A DNA stretch of 64,000 bases from VGSG01 sp040756375 (GTDB lineage: Bacteria; Desulfobacterota; Desulfomonilia; Desulfomonilales; Desulfomonilaceae), in contig JBFLZC010000005.1 in the NCBI GenBank assembly GCA_040756375.1, forward strand, positions 174,556 to 238,555, in the 5' to 3' direction. Made by a program: the position numbers and the translations under genes. The notes beneath the pieces are model-generated. The model worked only from the letters and a program-made list of their open reading frames with translations. It had not been told where the DNA came from and ran no database searches. Of this stretch, positions 34,598 through 44,200 are shown piece by piece. Every line of letters starts with the position of its first letter. The stretch's first letter is position 1.

Positions 34598-35731
34598 CTA
34601 ATCCACGTGCAGAATAACGGCAAAGTTATTGAACATGACCCAGACTTCGTCCTGCTCTTGAATATTGAGCTTGCGCCTACTCTCTTCGGTCACCACTGAG
34701 CACAGTTCTGTCCCATCCGGTATGCGCACGACAAATTCTGTGGTGAGTTTGCCCCGAACGACCTGGGTGACTATGCCGTGGAAAATGTTTTCCGCAGTGC
34801 ACACAGGAGCTACGGGCGATTTTTCAACTATAAGCCAAGGCGCTTTGACTTCCGCGGTGACCAATGAGCCCTTCTTCAGTCCCATTCTTTTCAGACTGTT
34901 GTTGGTGATCACCGTGGATACGACATCTCCGCCCACGGTGACAACATCGACGCGAGATTGAATGTCTCCCTTCCGAATGTGGCCGATTTTGCCGAAGAAT
35001 GTATTACGAGCGCTGGTCTTGCGTCGGCTTTCTTTTTCGATGAAATGCCGTGCAACCTGATGGATGTCTTCATCGGAAAAGGCGACCAAAGATGCTGTCA
35101 AGTTGGGTGTTGATTGGCCCAGAATCCGCTGCACCACAGGCAATGGCACGTTGTTGTGCATGAGCTCCACGGCTCGAGCTCGGCGGATGGCATTCGGCGA
35201 CGCGAGATCTTGAGAAAAACCACATTCAGCAGCCCGTTCGTAGAACTTGCGCCGCACATGGCCTGCATCCACCTGCAACCAGGCGCCACTTTGTTTGGCA
35301 AGAACCGGATCGTTCAGCGCGGCTTGTATGTCCTGCATCAGCTCCTCGGAAATCTGCACGTCACGGCGTGACCAGCTTTCAGACGAGAGCGCATCGCCAT
35401 AACGGACAACCTGCTTGGACACGTCAATGTCCTTGATCGGATCGAGGGCCAAGACCTCATTCAGCCGTGCTCCGGTGTAACGAATGAGCAGAAATATTAT
35501 GAGGATACGTTTCCTGGAAGCCCGCACATCCGCTCGTGATGATGCCTCTGCCCATGATCGAAAAGCCTGTTCCAGCTTGGCCAACTGAGTCGGGTCCAGG
35601 CATCGGCTCTGGTCTGCCGCGGCATAGATACGGGCAGGGTTCGGAATCCCTGGTCCGGCGTGCGCTCGGGTGGGAACTGGCACTTGGGGGTCTCGGGTTC
35701 TATGTTTGGGCATGGTTTTTCGTCCGGGCAT
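34598..35731 (-). CDS. tunR: TunR-type tungstate/molybdate-responsive regulator (recombinase-like domain plus TOBE domains)
   Basis: 377 residues. Residues about 40-235 look like a tyrosine recombinase (RYTGARLNEVLALDPIKDIDV ... RRARAVELMHNNVPLPVVQRILGQSTPNLT). The catalytic H-x-x-R reads NAIRR, and no nucleophilic Tyr follows (TASLVAF). After that come two TOBE/Mop oxyanion-binding modules (ARNTFFGKIGHIRKGDIQSRVDV... and AENIFHGIVTQVVRGKLTTEFVV). This is the architecture of TunR, a family known from sulfate-reducing deltaproteobacteria in which XerC/D-like domains became repressors or activators. It is divergent from a TSUP transporter, the known target of one TunR group. Confidence 0.85.
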   Translation of the reverse strand: MPGRKTMPKHRTRDPQVPVPTRAHAGPGIPNPARIYAAADQSRCLDPTQLAKLEQAFRSWAEASSRADVRASRKRILIIFLLIRYTGARLNEVLALDPIKDIDVSKQVVRYGDALSSESWSRRDVQISEELMQDIQAALNDPVLAKQSGAWLQVDAGHVRRKFYERAAECGFSQDLASPNAIRRARAVELMHNNVPLPVVQRILGQSTPNLTASLVAFSDEDIHQVARHFIEKESRRKTSARNTFFGKIGHIRKGDIQSRVDVVTVGGDVVSTVITNNSLKRMGLKKGSLVTAEVKAPWLIVEKSPVAPVCTAENIFHGIVTQVVRGKLTTEFVVRIPDGTELCSVVTEESRRKLNIQEQDEVWVMFNNFAVILHVD

Positions 35732-35815
35732 TTCGGAGGCATATCATTCCATATTTCGAGGGGATGCTACCACAACCCGTTGCTGAAGCCAACGTCGGCT
35801 GTGAGGAAAAAACTG

Positions 35816-35845
35816 TTGACAAGGGTCATTGGCTCCTTCTATCAT
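35816..35845 (+). promoter_or_regulatory. Putative sigma-70 promoter of the TSUP transporter
   Basis: TTGACA (35816-35821), 18 bases, TATCAT (35840-35845). The expected start point falls inside the inverted repeat that follows. Confidence 0.6.
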
Positions 35846-35847
35846 AG

Positions 35848-35875
35848 TGACACGCTTTTGGCAAAAAACGTGTCA
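35848..35875 (+). promoter_or_regulatory. Probable TunR operator
   Basis: A perfect inverted repeat TGACACG-N14-CGTGTCA spans 28 bases, the size of two 11-base recombinase-type arms around a 6-base centre. It overlaps the predicted transcription start of the TSUP gene, as expected for a repressor site. Confidence 0.65.
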
Positions 35876-36000
35876 TAAGAGACCGGGGCTCATCTGTGCG
35901 CCATAATGCCCGCTCTTGCCCCCCATTCCGCCCTGATTTCGTCCTTGCCGCGGTTGAACCGCGACCTTGATCACGATCAACCGCTCAAACGGAGGCTCAA

Positions 36001-36951
36001 ATGTTCTTTCCGGTTTCGGGTGTTGAAACGGCCATTTGGATCCCTCCACTAGTAGGGCTCGTCATATCGTTCTTCACGTCCATGGGAGGCATATCCGGAG
36101 CTTTCCTGATACTTCCCTTTCAGATGAGCGTGCTCGGATTCACCACGCCTGCGGTGACCCCCACGAATCTTGTCTTTAACATCGTGGGCATTCCCAGCGC
36201 AGTGTATAGATATTTCAAGGAAGGCAGGATGAACTGGCCTCTTGCCTGGAACATCATCATCGGGACGGTTCCTGGACTTTTTCTCGGTCTTTTCATCCGC
36301 GTCTGGTACCTGCCTGACCCGAGGACGTTCAAGATGTTCGTGGGTTGCGTGCTTTTCTACATCGGAGCCCGCTTGCTGTACCAGGTCATTGTGAGTAGAG
36401 GAAAAGAGAGCTCAGAAAAGACGGCAGAGAGCAAGATGCGGCAGCAGAATGCAGTGAATAATGCTGCTGCCAAAGCCCAGTCCGAGGGGCCGGCAATAAA
36501 GACGTGCAGCTGGTCTCTCACTTGCACGGAATACGAGTTCTTCGGCGAGAAATTCGCGTTCCACACCACGGGACTGTTTATGCTTTCGCTGGTGGTAGGT
36601 TTGATCGGCGGCGTTTACGGCATTGGCGGAGGAGCAATTATAGCTCCTTTCATTGTGTCCTTTTTCGGCCTGCCGATTCACACAATAGCGGGCGCGACGT
36701 TGATGGGCACGTGCGTGACTTCCGTAGGAGGAGTAATATTTTACGAGTTCTTCGGTCCGCTTGTCGCGCTGCCGGGACAAAGCGTACGCCCGGACTGGTT
36801 GCTGGGCTTTCTGTTCGGGATAGGCGGATTCGTAGGAATGTACTTCGGCGCGAGCGCTCAGAAGTACGTGCCCAGCAGTGTCATCCGGCCTGTTCTTGCC
36901 ATTATTATTGTCGCGCTCGGGCTGAGATATGTGGTAGGTTATTTCGTGTGA
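36001..36951 (+). CDS. TSUP (TauE/SafE) family membrane transporter
   Basis: A 316-residue integral membrane protein with about eight hydrophobic segments in two halves, each with the family's Gly-rich start (TSMGGISGAFLILP and GLIGGVYGIGGGAIIAPF). A hydrophilic loop of about 40 residues (SSEKTAESKMRQQNAVNNAAAK) divides the halves. TSUP proteins move sulfur-containing or oxyanion substrates. With the TunR gene and operator next to it, molybdate or tungstate efflux or exclusion is a reasonable inference. Start ATG 36001, GGAGG upstream. Confidence 0.85.
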   Translation: MFFPVSGVETAIWIPPLVGLVISFFTSMGGISGAFLILPFQMSVLGFTTPAVTPTNLVFNIVGIPSAVYRYFKEGRMNWPLAWNIIIGTVPGLFLGLFIRVWYLPDPRTFKMFVGCVLFYIGARLLYQVIVSRGKESSEKTAESKMRQQNAVNNAAAKAQSEGPAIKTCSWSLTCTEYEFFGEKFAFHTTGLFMLSLVVGLIGGVYGIGGGAIIAPFIVSFFGLPIHTIAGATLMGTCVTSVGGVIFYEFFGPLVALPGQSVRPDWLLGFLFGIGGFVGMYFGASAQKYVPSSVIRPVLAIIIVALGLRYVVGYFV

Positions 36952-37053
36952 GGCCTGACTCCCAACGCGGGATATTGAAATCATTGGCAATTTGCAATAG
37001 AACGCTTCCGTGACGGGGAGGACTGGCGGAAGTCTCGCGAAAAGGAGACTTGG

Positions 37054-37371
37054 TTGTCAGAACCAACATGGGATCAAGACATGGACGCTCGTCATTTGTT
37101 GAAAGAAAAGCGGTCAGACATTCTGCGGATAGCTCAGGAGCACGGGGCTCGTAACGTACGTGTTTTCGGGTCGGTTGCGAGGGGCCAAGCGGATGCCGAG
37201 AGCGACATAGATCTCCTAGTGGATATGGAGCCTGATCGCAGTTTGCTCGACCTCGGGGGACTCTGGCATGACCTGAACACGCTTCTAGGAGTTAAGGTTG
37301 ACGTGGTTACGGAAAATGGGCTCCGAAAACGCATTCGTGACCATGTTATGAAGGAAGCGATCCCATTGTGA
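37054..37371 (+). CDS. mntA: MntA-like minimal nucleotidyltransferase antitoxin
   Basis: A 105-residue protein with the nucleotidyltransferase signature VFGSVARGQADAESDIDLLVDM, including the two metal-binding Asp. A TTG start at 37054 has AAGGAG 6 bases upstream; ATG at 37081 is an alternative. It overlaps the HepT gene by 4 bases. In described pairs MntA inactivates the HEPN toxin by adding AMP to it. Confidence 0.85.
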   Translation: MSEPTWDQDMDARHLLKEKRSDILRIAQEHGARNVRVFGSVARGQADAESDIDLLVDMEPDRSLLDLGGLWHDLNTLLGVKVDVVTENGLRKRIRDHVMKEAIPL

Positions 37372-37709
37372 GAGACGACCGCGCAAGATTGCTAGACATT
37401 CTTGAGCCCATTGAGCGTATTGAACGGTACGCGGCCAAGGGTATTGAAGCTTTTCGTAATGATGAGCTTATTCAGAACTGGATGATCAGGAACATAGAGT
37501 TGATCGGCGAAGCCGCACGATCACTTTCTCAACGGTTTCGAGACGATGCCCCTAACGTGCCCTGGTCGTACATCATCGGGATGCGCAACGTCCTGGCACA
37601 TCGGTACTTCGACATCGATCTGGAAATGGTGTGGAAGGTGGTCCGCACAGATATTCCGAGACTAAAACCAAAGATAGAAGAGATCCTTAAGAACCCATCG
37701 CGCGACTAA
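37368..37709 (+). CDS. hepT: HepT-like HEPN ribonuclease toxin
   Basis: A 113-residue helical HEPN protein with the R-x4-H-x-Y catalytic motif in MRNVLAHRYFD and the conserved NIELIGEAA segment. GTG start at 37368, coupled to mntA. Together they form a HepT/MntA toxin-antitoxin module. Confidence 0.87.
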   Translation: MRDDRARLLDILEPIERIERYAAKGIEAFRNDELIQNWMIRNIELIGEAARSLSQRFRDDAPNVPWSYIIGMRNVLAHRYFDIDLEMVWKVVRTDIPRLKPKIEEILKNPSRD

Positions 37710-37799
37710 TTCCGAATTCTGTCCGTAGCTGCCCGCGCTGAAAGAGTTCCGTCGACGATCGTTATGTTCGACCACCTTCGCACCATGAACTCTGAGTTT

Positions 37800-38186
37800 T
37801 TACGAGTGTGCACAACCCCCATGCGTGTCGCCGTGGCCTTGGCAGGTGAAGCTCAAATCGAAGGATGCAAGCTTCTTCTCCTGGATAAGATCCAGGTTCT
37901 CGCGGACCGTCCCCTGAGTCGCGCGATATACCGAAATACCCTGCGCTTGAAGCTTCATGAGCGCCCCAGCTCCAATAGCCGCCACAACTACCGCGTCAAC
38001 CGGTCGTCCTCCCAGGGCTTTCAACGGTTGGCACATGCCGTGCTCATGATGCTGGTCACCGTTTCGGACTTCTTCCACACTCATATCCTGAGTATCGACA
38101 ATGACAAAACCAGGCGCAGAGCCAAAATGTCCGTAAACCATACTCTCCATACCATTGAGTGCCTCAGCGGGAAAACAGATCTTCAT
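37800..38186 (-). CDS. NifX/NafY-family (dinitrogenase cofactor-like) small protein
   Basis: 128 residues, MKICFPAEALNGMESMVYGHFGSAPGFVIVD, the single-domain fold shared by NifX and the NifB C-terminus. The C-terminal tail is rich in His and Cys (FTCQGHGDTHGGCAHS), and there is another His cluster in GDQHHEHG, suggesting metal or cluster binding. Such stand-alone proteins often accompany DUF134 regulators in anaerobes and are not necessarily linked to nitrogenase. It follows DUF134 by 49 bases in the same operon. Confidence 0.83.
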   Translation of the reverse strand: MKICFPAEALNGMESMVYGHFGSAPGFVIVDTQDMSVEEVRNGDQHHEHGMCQPLKALGGRPVDAVVVAAIGAGALMKLQAQGISVYRATQGTVRENLDLIQEKKLASFDLSFTCQGHGDTHGGCAHS

Positions 38187-38235
38187 GACTTATCTCCTTG
38201 TCGAATCTTCAAATCTAAGTAGTTCGTTGTTTGCG

Positions 38236-38724
38236 CTATCCGCGCATTGTTCGTGGTTTTCCGCCAACAACTCCTTGTCGTCGGCACGAGCCTCGCTCTC
38301 CGCTCCGACCACCGCCGTGCTCACTTCGGTGAATTGAACTGCCCTTACACGCCGGGCATTCCCCGGGTCTGCCTGTTCCGAACGGAACGCTCCAGGTATG
38401 CTGGCATTGGTCGCACAGGAAAGTTCGCTGTTCGGCCATCTTTACCACACCTCCTTCCACGCGAAGAGCCAAACCCCCAACTAGGACCTGCGCCACTTTC
38501 CGCCTCGCGGCCTCGACAATTCTGCCGAAGGTCTGCCGTGAGACGCTCATTCGTTCCGCAGCCTCCTCGTGATGGAGCCCTTCAAGATCAGCCAGCCTGA
38601 GAGCCTCAAACTCATCCATGGAGAGGACAATCTCATCCAGGGTGGAGAAAGGCACCCCCACAGGCTTGAACACTGCGCAAGCCGGTTGCTGGCTGATTCT
38701 TCTGCAGCATTTGGGTCTGGCCAT
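38236..38724 (-). CDS. DUF134 (UPF0251) HTH DNA-binding protein
   Basis: 162 residues beginning MARPKCCRRI, typical for DUF134. A sigma-factor-like HTH follows: LSMDEFEALRLADLEGLHHEEAAERMSVSRQTFGRIVEAARRKVAQ. A C-terminal zinc-ribbon-like part (CDQCQHTW ... GECPACKGSS) extends it beyond the usual length of about 100 residues. It is the likely regulator of itself and of the NifX-like gene through the palindrome upstream. Confidence 0.85.
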   Translation of the reverse strand: MARPKCCRRISQQPACAVFKPVGVPFSTLDEIVLSMDEFEALRLADLEGLHHEEAAERMSVSRQTFGRIVEAARRKVAQVLVGGLALRVEGGVVKMAEQRTFLCDQCQHTWSVPFGTGRPGECPACKGSSIHRSEHGGGRSGERGSCRRQGVVGGKPRTMRG

Positions 38725-38747
38725 TCGGATACACCGTCGTTTCCATT

Positions 38748-38763
38748 ATGAGCATATGCTCAT
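38748..38763 (-). promoter_or_regulatory. Perfect 16-base palindrome upstream of DUF134
   Basis: ATGAGCATATGCTCAT, 23 bases upstream of the DUF134 start codon. The symmetry and position suggest an operator for this HTH protein. Confidence 0.6.
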
Positions 38764-38787
38764 TATTGTCAAGCGGAAAATCTGAAA

Positions 38788-38816
38788 CACTGACCCAGCG
38801 ACGCTCTGGGTCAGTG
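38788..38816. repeat. Intergenic hairpin of the 3277-3363 family
   Basis: CACTGACCCAG / CTGGGTCAGTG, followed by GGCACCCCC, as in the first hairpin at 3277. Confidence 0.65.
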
Positions 38817-38895
38817 GCACCCCCTGGAACAACGATGATTCCGTGGAGATCGTGGCGACGGTTCCTCGACAAGCATCCGGAAGCGCAGCCCGCTC

Positions 38896-40620
38896 CTACA
38901 CGCGCTTGCCGTCCAGAGATTCCACTTCGTACAGCTCTCTGTCGCCCCCGATTCCTTTTAGGCAAACCCTGAAGTCTGCCGAAACCTTAACCCGGTCTCG
39001 CAAGATGTTATAGGTCTGTTCTGAGATAACGATCTTGCCACCGCCCGCGGTGGTTTGGATTCTTGCGGTGACGTTCACGTCCGAGCCCACGATCCCATAT
39101 TTGGCTCTGGCGTGGGTTCCTATGTTTCCCACCACCACCTCGCCCGTATGAATGCCAATGCCCACTCGGAGTTCAGGGAGCCCTTGGAATTCGTCCTCTG
39201 AGCGGAAGGTCTCATGGGTGATTTGCATATCGAGGGCGCATTTCACCGCGGCTGCCGCCCGCGTGCTGACGTCCGCCTCCATGCCGTCGAAAAAGGTGAG
39301 GATGGAATCCCCATAGAAATCTACAATGATGCCCTGATATCTCTCGATTACATCGATCATCCGGCCGAAATAGCGATTGAGGACTTTGATGACCTGTTCG
39401 GGCTTGAGCTTTTCCGCTGCCGCAGTGAAGTTACGCATGTCCGCCATCATGATGGTAACAGTCTTCTTTTCACCGCCCATGCGGAGCGCTTCGGGCCGGC
39501 GCATGAGCTCTTCGGCAATCTGCTTGTCCACGTACCGGCCGAAGGTCTGCTGGATGAGGTCCCGTTGCCTGAGCCCCCCGATCATTTCGTTGAAGTTGCG
39601 CATGAGCACGCCTATTTCGTCGGACCTCTTCTTGGGCAACTCAACGTCGTAGTTGCCTTCTCTAACCTTGCCCGCGACCGCGGATATATCGGAAATGGAG
39701 GAGGCCACGGATCGTGTTGTCAGGCGGATCAGGACGAGGATGATAACAAGAACCGCCACGCCTCCCAAGGCATAGAAGAAGCGAAAGTCTAACATGGGCG
39801 CAAGTATCTCGCGCCCTCTCGAATAGAACAGCAAATACCAGTTGATGGACGGAACTTTATAGAAGCCAATTACCAGATCGGGCGGATGACCAACACCGAG
39901 TACAGTCCCGTAAGGCTTGCGCAAGATCTCGTCTAGAACTTTCTTTTCCAGCGGGTCGCCCGTATCTCCCAACTGGCGTCCCCGGCGCGTGAATTTGTCC
40001 GTATGGGCCAGTAGTTTGCCGGTGCTCGTGACCAGGGCTGTGGCACTGTCACCCCACAGTCCCATTTTCTGTACCGGCTCGATCAGCGAGTCGAATGCGA
40101 TTCTCACAAAGAGACGCTTGGCGGGCAAGTTGCCCTGTCCCGGGATGAATTTGACGATATGCATGGTTCTGTCTGCCGAACCTGAATCCATCAGCGGGGT
40201 GCAGAAGTTCAAGTCTCCGCAGAGCTCCATAGTGTAGAGCCCTTCGGTGATCCCGCGCTGGAGCTCTTGCATGAGAGAACCGGCGGTGCCCTGGTTTTCG
40301 CCCTCCTCTCCCACCGGGATCAGATCCACGAATCTGACCCCCTTTATCGCGGTGAGTTGCTGGATGAGAAACGCTCGCGTGATATCTCCGTTGGGGATTT
40401 CAGCCGCTTTGCCAATCAGGTCGATCAGCTCAACCTTTTCCTTGAGCTGGCGATCGATTTCCAGTGCGGCCTTCTCCAACTTAAGGGTTGTGGAAAGGCT
40501 CCACTGATCGAAGAGAAAATCCCTGATGTACAGGAAGCCCGCAACACCCACGGCAGTAAGAACAATCGCCACAGGCAACAGAAGAAGGAGCAGAAATCTC
40601 CTTTCCAGCGAAAATATCAT
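38896..40620 (-). CDS. Membrane-bound class III adenylate/guanylate cyclase (copy 1)
   Basis: 574 residues. It has an N-terminal membrane segment (FLLLLLLPVAIVLTAVGVAGF), an extracytoplasmic Cache-like sensor, a second membrane segment near residue 285 (ALGGVAVLVIILVLI) and a HAMP linker. A class III catalytic domain follows with the metal-binding Asp in TIMMADMRNFT and VDFYGDSILTFFDG and the transition-state Asn/Arg in DVNVTARIQ. The start is MIFSLERRFLLLLLL. It lies 44 bases after NosL on the same strand and is paralogous to the cyclase at 47829. The second messenger is probably cAMP; the signal is unknown. Confidence 0.87.
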   Translation of the reverse strand: MIFSLERRFLLLLLLPVAIVLTAVGVAGFLYIRDFLFDQWSLSTTLKLEKAALEIDRQLKEKVELIDLIGKAAEIPNGDITRAFLIQQLTAIKGVRFVDLIPVGEEGENQGTAGSLMQELQRGITEGLYTMELCGDLNFCTPLMDSGSADRTMHIVKFIPGQGNLPAKRLFVRIAFDSLIEPVQKMGLWGDSATALVTSTGKLLAHTDKFTRRGRQLGDTGDPLEKKVLDEILRKPYGTVLGVGHPPDLVIGFYKVPSINWYLLFYSRGREILAPMLDFRFFYALGGVAVLVIILVLIRLTTRSVASSISDISAVAGKVREGNYDVELPKKRSDEIGVLMRNFNEMIGGLRQRDLIQQTFGRYVDKQIAEELMRRPEALRMGGEKKTVTIMMADMRNFTAAAEKLKPEQVIKVLNRYFGRMIDVIERYQGIIVDFYGDSILTFFDGMEADVSTRAAAAVKCALDMQITHETFRSEDEFQGLPELRVGIGIHTGEVVVGNIGTHARAKYGIVGSDVNVTARIQTTAGGGKIVISEQTYNILRDRVKVSADFRVCLKGIGGDRELYEVESLDGKRV

Positions 40621-40664
40621 GTTAGTCCTCTATTTCACTCATTTCCGCGATCGGCACATGCGCA

Positions 40665-41204
40665 TCAATGTCCATGTTTCATCTTTAACATCTTCTTCCA
40701 ACCCTTTGCCTGAACGTCGCTCAACTGGACTTGGGCGAAGGGAACCACTTTGCTCCCCTTATGTTCCGCGCTGAACTTTTCCGCATCTTCTTTCTTGGCG
40801 AAGGGCACTGCTTCAGGCCCCATGGTGCCTTCTACGCTCGTCCCAACCACAAAGGACGCTGTATTGGCATCGATGAATTTCTTGGTTCCATAGTCCAGCA
40901 CAAAGATCTGCTTAATATCGGCCTTGTTGATAGGGTACTTGTCGGGAGTCAGCATATACATAAACATGTGTGACGGCCCGTCAAGCCCCACTACCTTGCC
41001 ATCCTTGAACACTACGGCAGCCGCGCCTATGTCCTTGCTCGATCCGGGTTCCATGTTACATACCGGGCACTTAACCGATGTGTCCAGTTTCGTCCCGTCA
41101 GGCAGGTCCAGCTTTTCAGCCGCGGCCGCGGTCCAGGGCAAAGCTGCCGCGACCATCATGCCGAGTGCAACTACCAACATAACTTTTCTTAATTGGGTGC
41201 TCAT
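40665..41204 (-). CDS. NosL-family copper-binding protein
   Basis: A 179-residue exported protein with a signal peptide (MSTQLRKVMLVVALGMMVAAALPWTAAAA), no lipobox, and the NosL metal site VKCPVCNMEP. NosL delivers Cu(I) in denitrifiers, but no nitrous-oxide reductase is nearby. In this operon, after CusB and CusA, a periplasmic copper chaperone role is likely. The start overlaps the CusA stop by 4 bases. The Met/Lys/His-rich C-terminus (KMLKMKHGH) may also bind metal. Confidence 0.85.
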   Translation of the reverse strand: MSTQLRKVMLVVALGMMVAAALPWTAAAAEKLDLPDGTKLDTSVKCPVCNMEPGSSKDIGAAAVVFKDGKVVGLDGPSHMFMYMLTPDKYPINKADIKQIFVLDYGTKKFIDANTASFVVGTSVEGTMGPEAVPFAKKEDAEKFSAEHKGSKVVPFAQVQLSDVQAKGWKKMLKMKHGH

Positions 41205-44200
41205 CTGTCTCCTCCTGTCGTTGCGTCTTGCCGCTGTGTCCTCTTGAATTCAATTTCCTTCACAAGACAATAGATAGTAGGGACTACGAAGATGGTAATA
41301 ATGTCGATACACATTCCTCCGAAACTTGGTAGAGCCATTGGCACCATGACGTCTGCGCCCCTACCCTTGGACGTCAGCACCGGGATCAAGGCGAGTATGG
41401 TACATGCCGTCGTCATCAGCGCGGGTCTGACTCGCTTGATTCCCGCTTCCAGCGTGGCCTCTCTGATTTCGGCCACGGATTGAAATTTATGTTTCGCGAA
41501 AACCTGATCCAGGTATGTGGAATAGATTACGCCGTCATTCGTTGCTATTCCGAAAAGGGCAAGAAACCCTACCCACACCGCGACGCTCAAGTTGTACGGC
41601 CTCACCTGAAAGAGCTCCCGCATATTCACGCCGAACACGCTGAAGTCCATGAACCAGGGCTGGGAATACAGCCAGAGCATCATGAACCCACCGGACCAGG
41701 CCACAAAGATCCCCGAGAATACATTTAGTGACGTGGGAACTGAGCGGAACTGGAAGTAAAGGACCATGAAAATCAACAAAAGGGCCACCGGAATTACTAC
41801 TCGCAGCGTTTGTTCCGAGCGGACCTGGTTCTCATATGAGCCTGCGAAGACAAAAGACGCGCCGGCAGGTAGTTTCAGCTCTCCTGTGCTGATCTTGTGC
41901 TGCAGGTAATTATTCGCTGCCGTAACCACATCAACTTCCGCTGTCCCGGGCTTCTTGTCGAACAGGACGTAACTAACCAGGAACGTGTCCTCGCTCTTGA
42001 CCGTCATGGGGCCGCGAACATACTTGATCTGCGCTATTAAGTTGAGCGGGATCTGCACTCCTTCGTTCCCGGGGATAAGTATCTTTTCCAGCGCTTCGAG
42101 TGAATCTCGCAGCTCCCGTTGATACCGCACTCTCACAGGATAGCGTTCCCGTCCTTCCACCGTGGTGGTGATCCGTCTGCCGCCAATAGCTATCTCGATG
42201 ACGTCTTGAACTTCCTGTATCTTGACGCCATATCTGGCTATGGCTTTCCTGTCGATCGCGATCTCTATGTATGGATTGCCGATGACCCTGTCCGCTATGA
42301 CCGAAGAGGGCTCTATGGACGGGACTTCTTTGAGAAACCGCTCGATTTCCATCCCGACCTTTTCCACTTCATCAAGGCTCTTACCACGTATTTTCACTCC
42401 CATGGCGGCTCTCATGCCACTCTGGAGCATAACGATTCGCGCCGCAATGGGTTGCAACTTTGGCGCTGATGTGGACCCGGGCAGTTGGGCCGCGGTGAGA
42501 ATCTCTTTCCAAATATCGCTGGGCGATTTGATATTCGGTCTCCAGTTGCGGATCGGCTTTCCGGTGTCCGGATCGAGCACGCGTTGCCCGGTGACAGGGT
42601 CGGTCTTGTATTCAGGCTTGTAGTTGATCACCGTCTCGATCATGGAGAGCGGCGCGGGATCGAGAGCGCTCTCCACTCTTCCTATCTTTCCCACCACGCT
42701 TTCCACTTCGGGAATGGCCCTGATGGCCATGTCCTGTTTCTGAATCACATCGAGCGCTTCTCCAATGGCAGCATGAGGCATGGTGGTGGGCATATACAAG
42801 AACGAACCCTCGTCCAGGTCAGGCATGAACTCTTTGCCCAGTCCGGGAAACGCGTGGGTCAGTCTGGACCATATCCTGGAAGATCTTACAGGGTCTTCGG
42901 CAGGTGGCGGTGGAGGAGCAGCATCGCTCTTCACCTCCGGGCCGTGTACATGTTGCGCGACCATGCGTGAGGGCTGGATCATGCCTTGAGAGCTTGTAGG
43001 CTCGGCTTTGGTGGCGACGATTTTGTTTACTGTCCAGGGGATGAATCCGAATACCTTGTCGAAACCAAGCCAGATCACCCCGCCGAAAATGATTAGGGAG
43101 AGAGGCACACAAAGGAACTGAGCCTTGTGGTCCAGGGCCCAGGCGAGCAGGGGCCTATAGAACGAGGTGAAGATCTTCCGGATCCCGAGCAATCCGAAAA
43201 TGATGCTCGAGGCGAAGATCACATTGCGTACGATACCGACCTCGGGCCCCAGTGGAAGCCAATGTTCCGTGAGCAAGACCACCACGAATCCCAGCGCAGC
43301 GAGGTTCACAAATGTCGGCACTCGTTCGCGATATTGCTCAGGGACATAGAGAGCAGCCAGTTTCACGAGCCCCATGAAGACAACCGGGACTCCAATCCAC
43401 CAGGAAATAGTAAATCCGACCAAGAGCCCGGCAATTGCAACCAATGAATTCAGAATAATCGTAGGCCGGATCTTCAGGTTCCACTTGCGGAATGCGAGGT
43501 GAGCCAGCGGTGGAATCAGCATCAAAGCCAGCACCAGAGACGCGCCCACTGCAAAGGTCTTGGTGTAAGCAACCGGACTGAAAAGCTTTCCTTCAGGTCC
43601 CGTGAGGCTAAAAACGGGGAGAAACGATATGATCGTCGTCAGCGAGGAGGTCATGACCGCGCCCCCTACCTCGGACGCGGATTCCACGATCAGACCGAGT
43701 AAAGTCCTGTCCGACCTTCCTTCCTCAATATGCCGCAGGATGTTTTCACAGAGGATGATGCCCATGTCCACCATGACTCCGATGGCAATGGCAATGCCTG
43801 AAAGGGACATGATGTTGGCATCGATCCCGATGATCTTCATGACAATGAATGTGGCGATTACCGCGAGAGGCAGCACTGCGGAGATAAGAGCGGAACTGGC
43901 TATGTGGTTCACCATCACGATGACCACAATGACAGTCACGAGAATTTCATCGAACAGCGCTCTCTTGAGCGTGTCCAGCGTCTCGTAGATCAGGGTGGTT
44001 CGGTCGTAGAATGGGACGATCTTGACTTGCGAAACCCTGCCGTCCGGCAATGTCTTTGTGGGAAGTCCGGGCGCAATCTCTTTGATCTTCTTCTTTACGT
44101 TCTTGATCACCTGGAGCGGATTTTCGGCGAACCTCACCACCACGACTCCGCCTACGGCTTCCGCGCCTTCTTTGTCCAGCGCTCCCCGCCTCATTTCCGG

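Noticed and set aside
34598..35731. Active tyrosine integrase with attachment site, marking an integrated element
   Set aside because: The HxxR and Tyr residues are missing and TOBE domains follow, so it is a regulator. No att repeat or phage gene is nearby.
37800..38186. nifX belonging to the nitrogenase cluster
   Set aside because: It is about 20 kb away on the other strand and paired with DUF134; NifB already carries a NifX-like domain.
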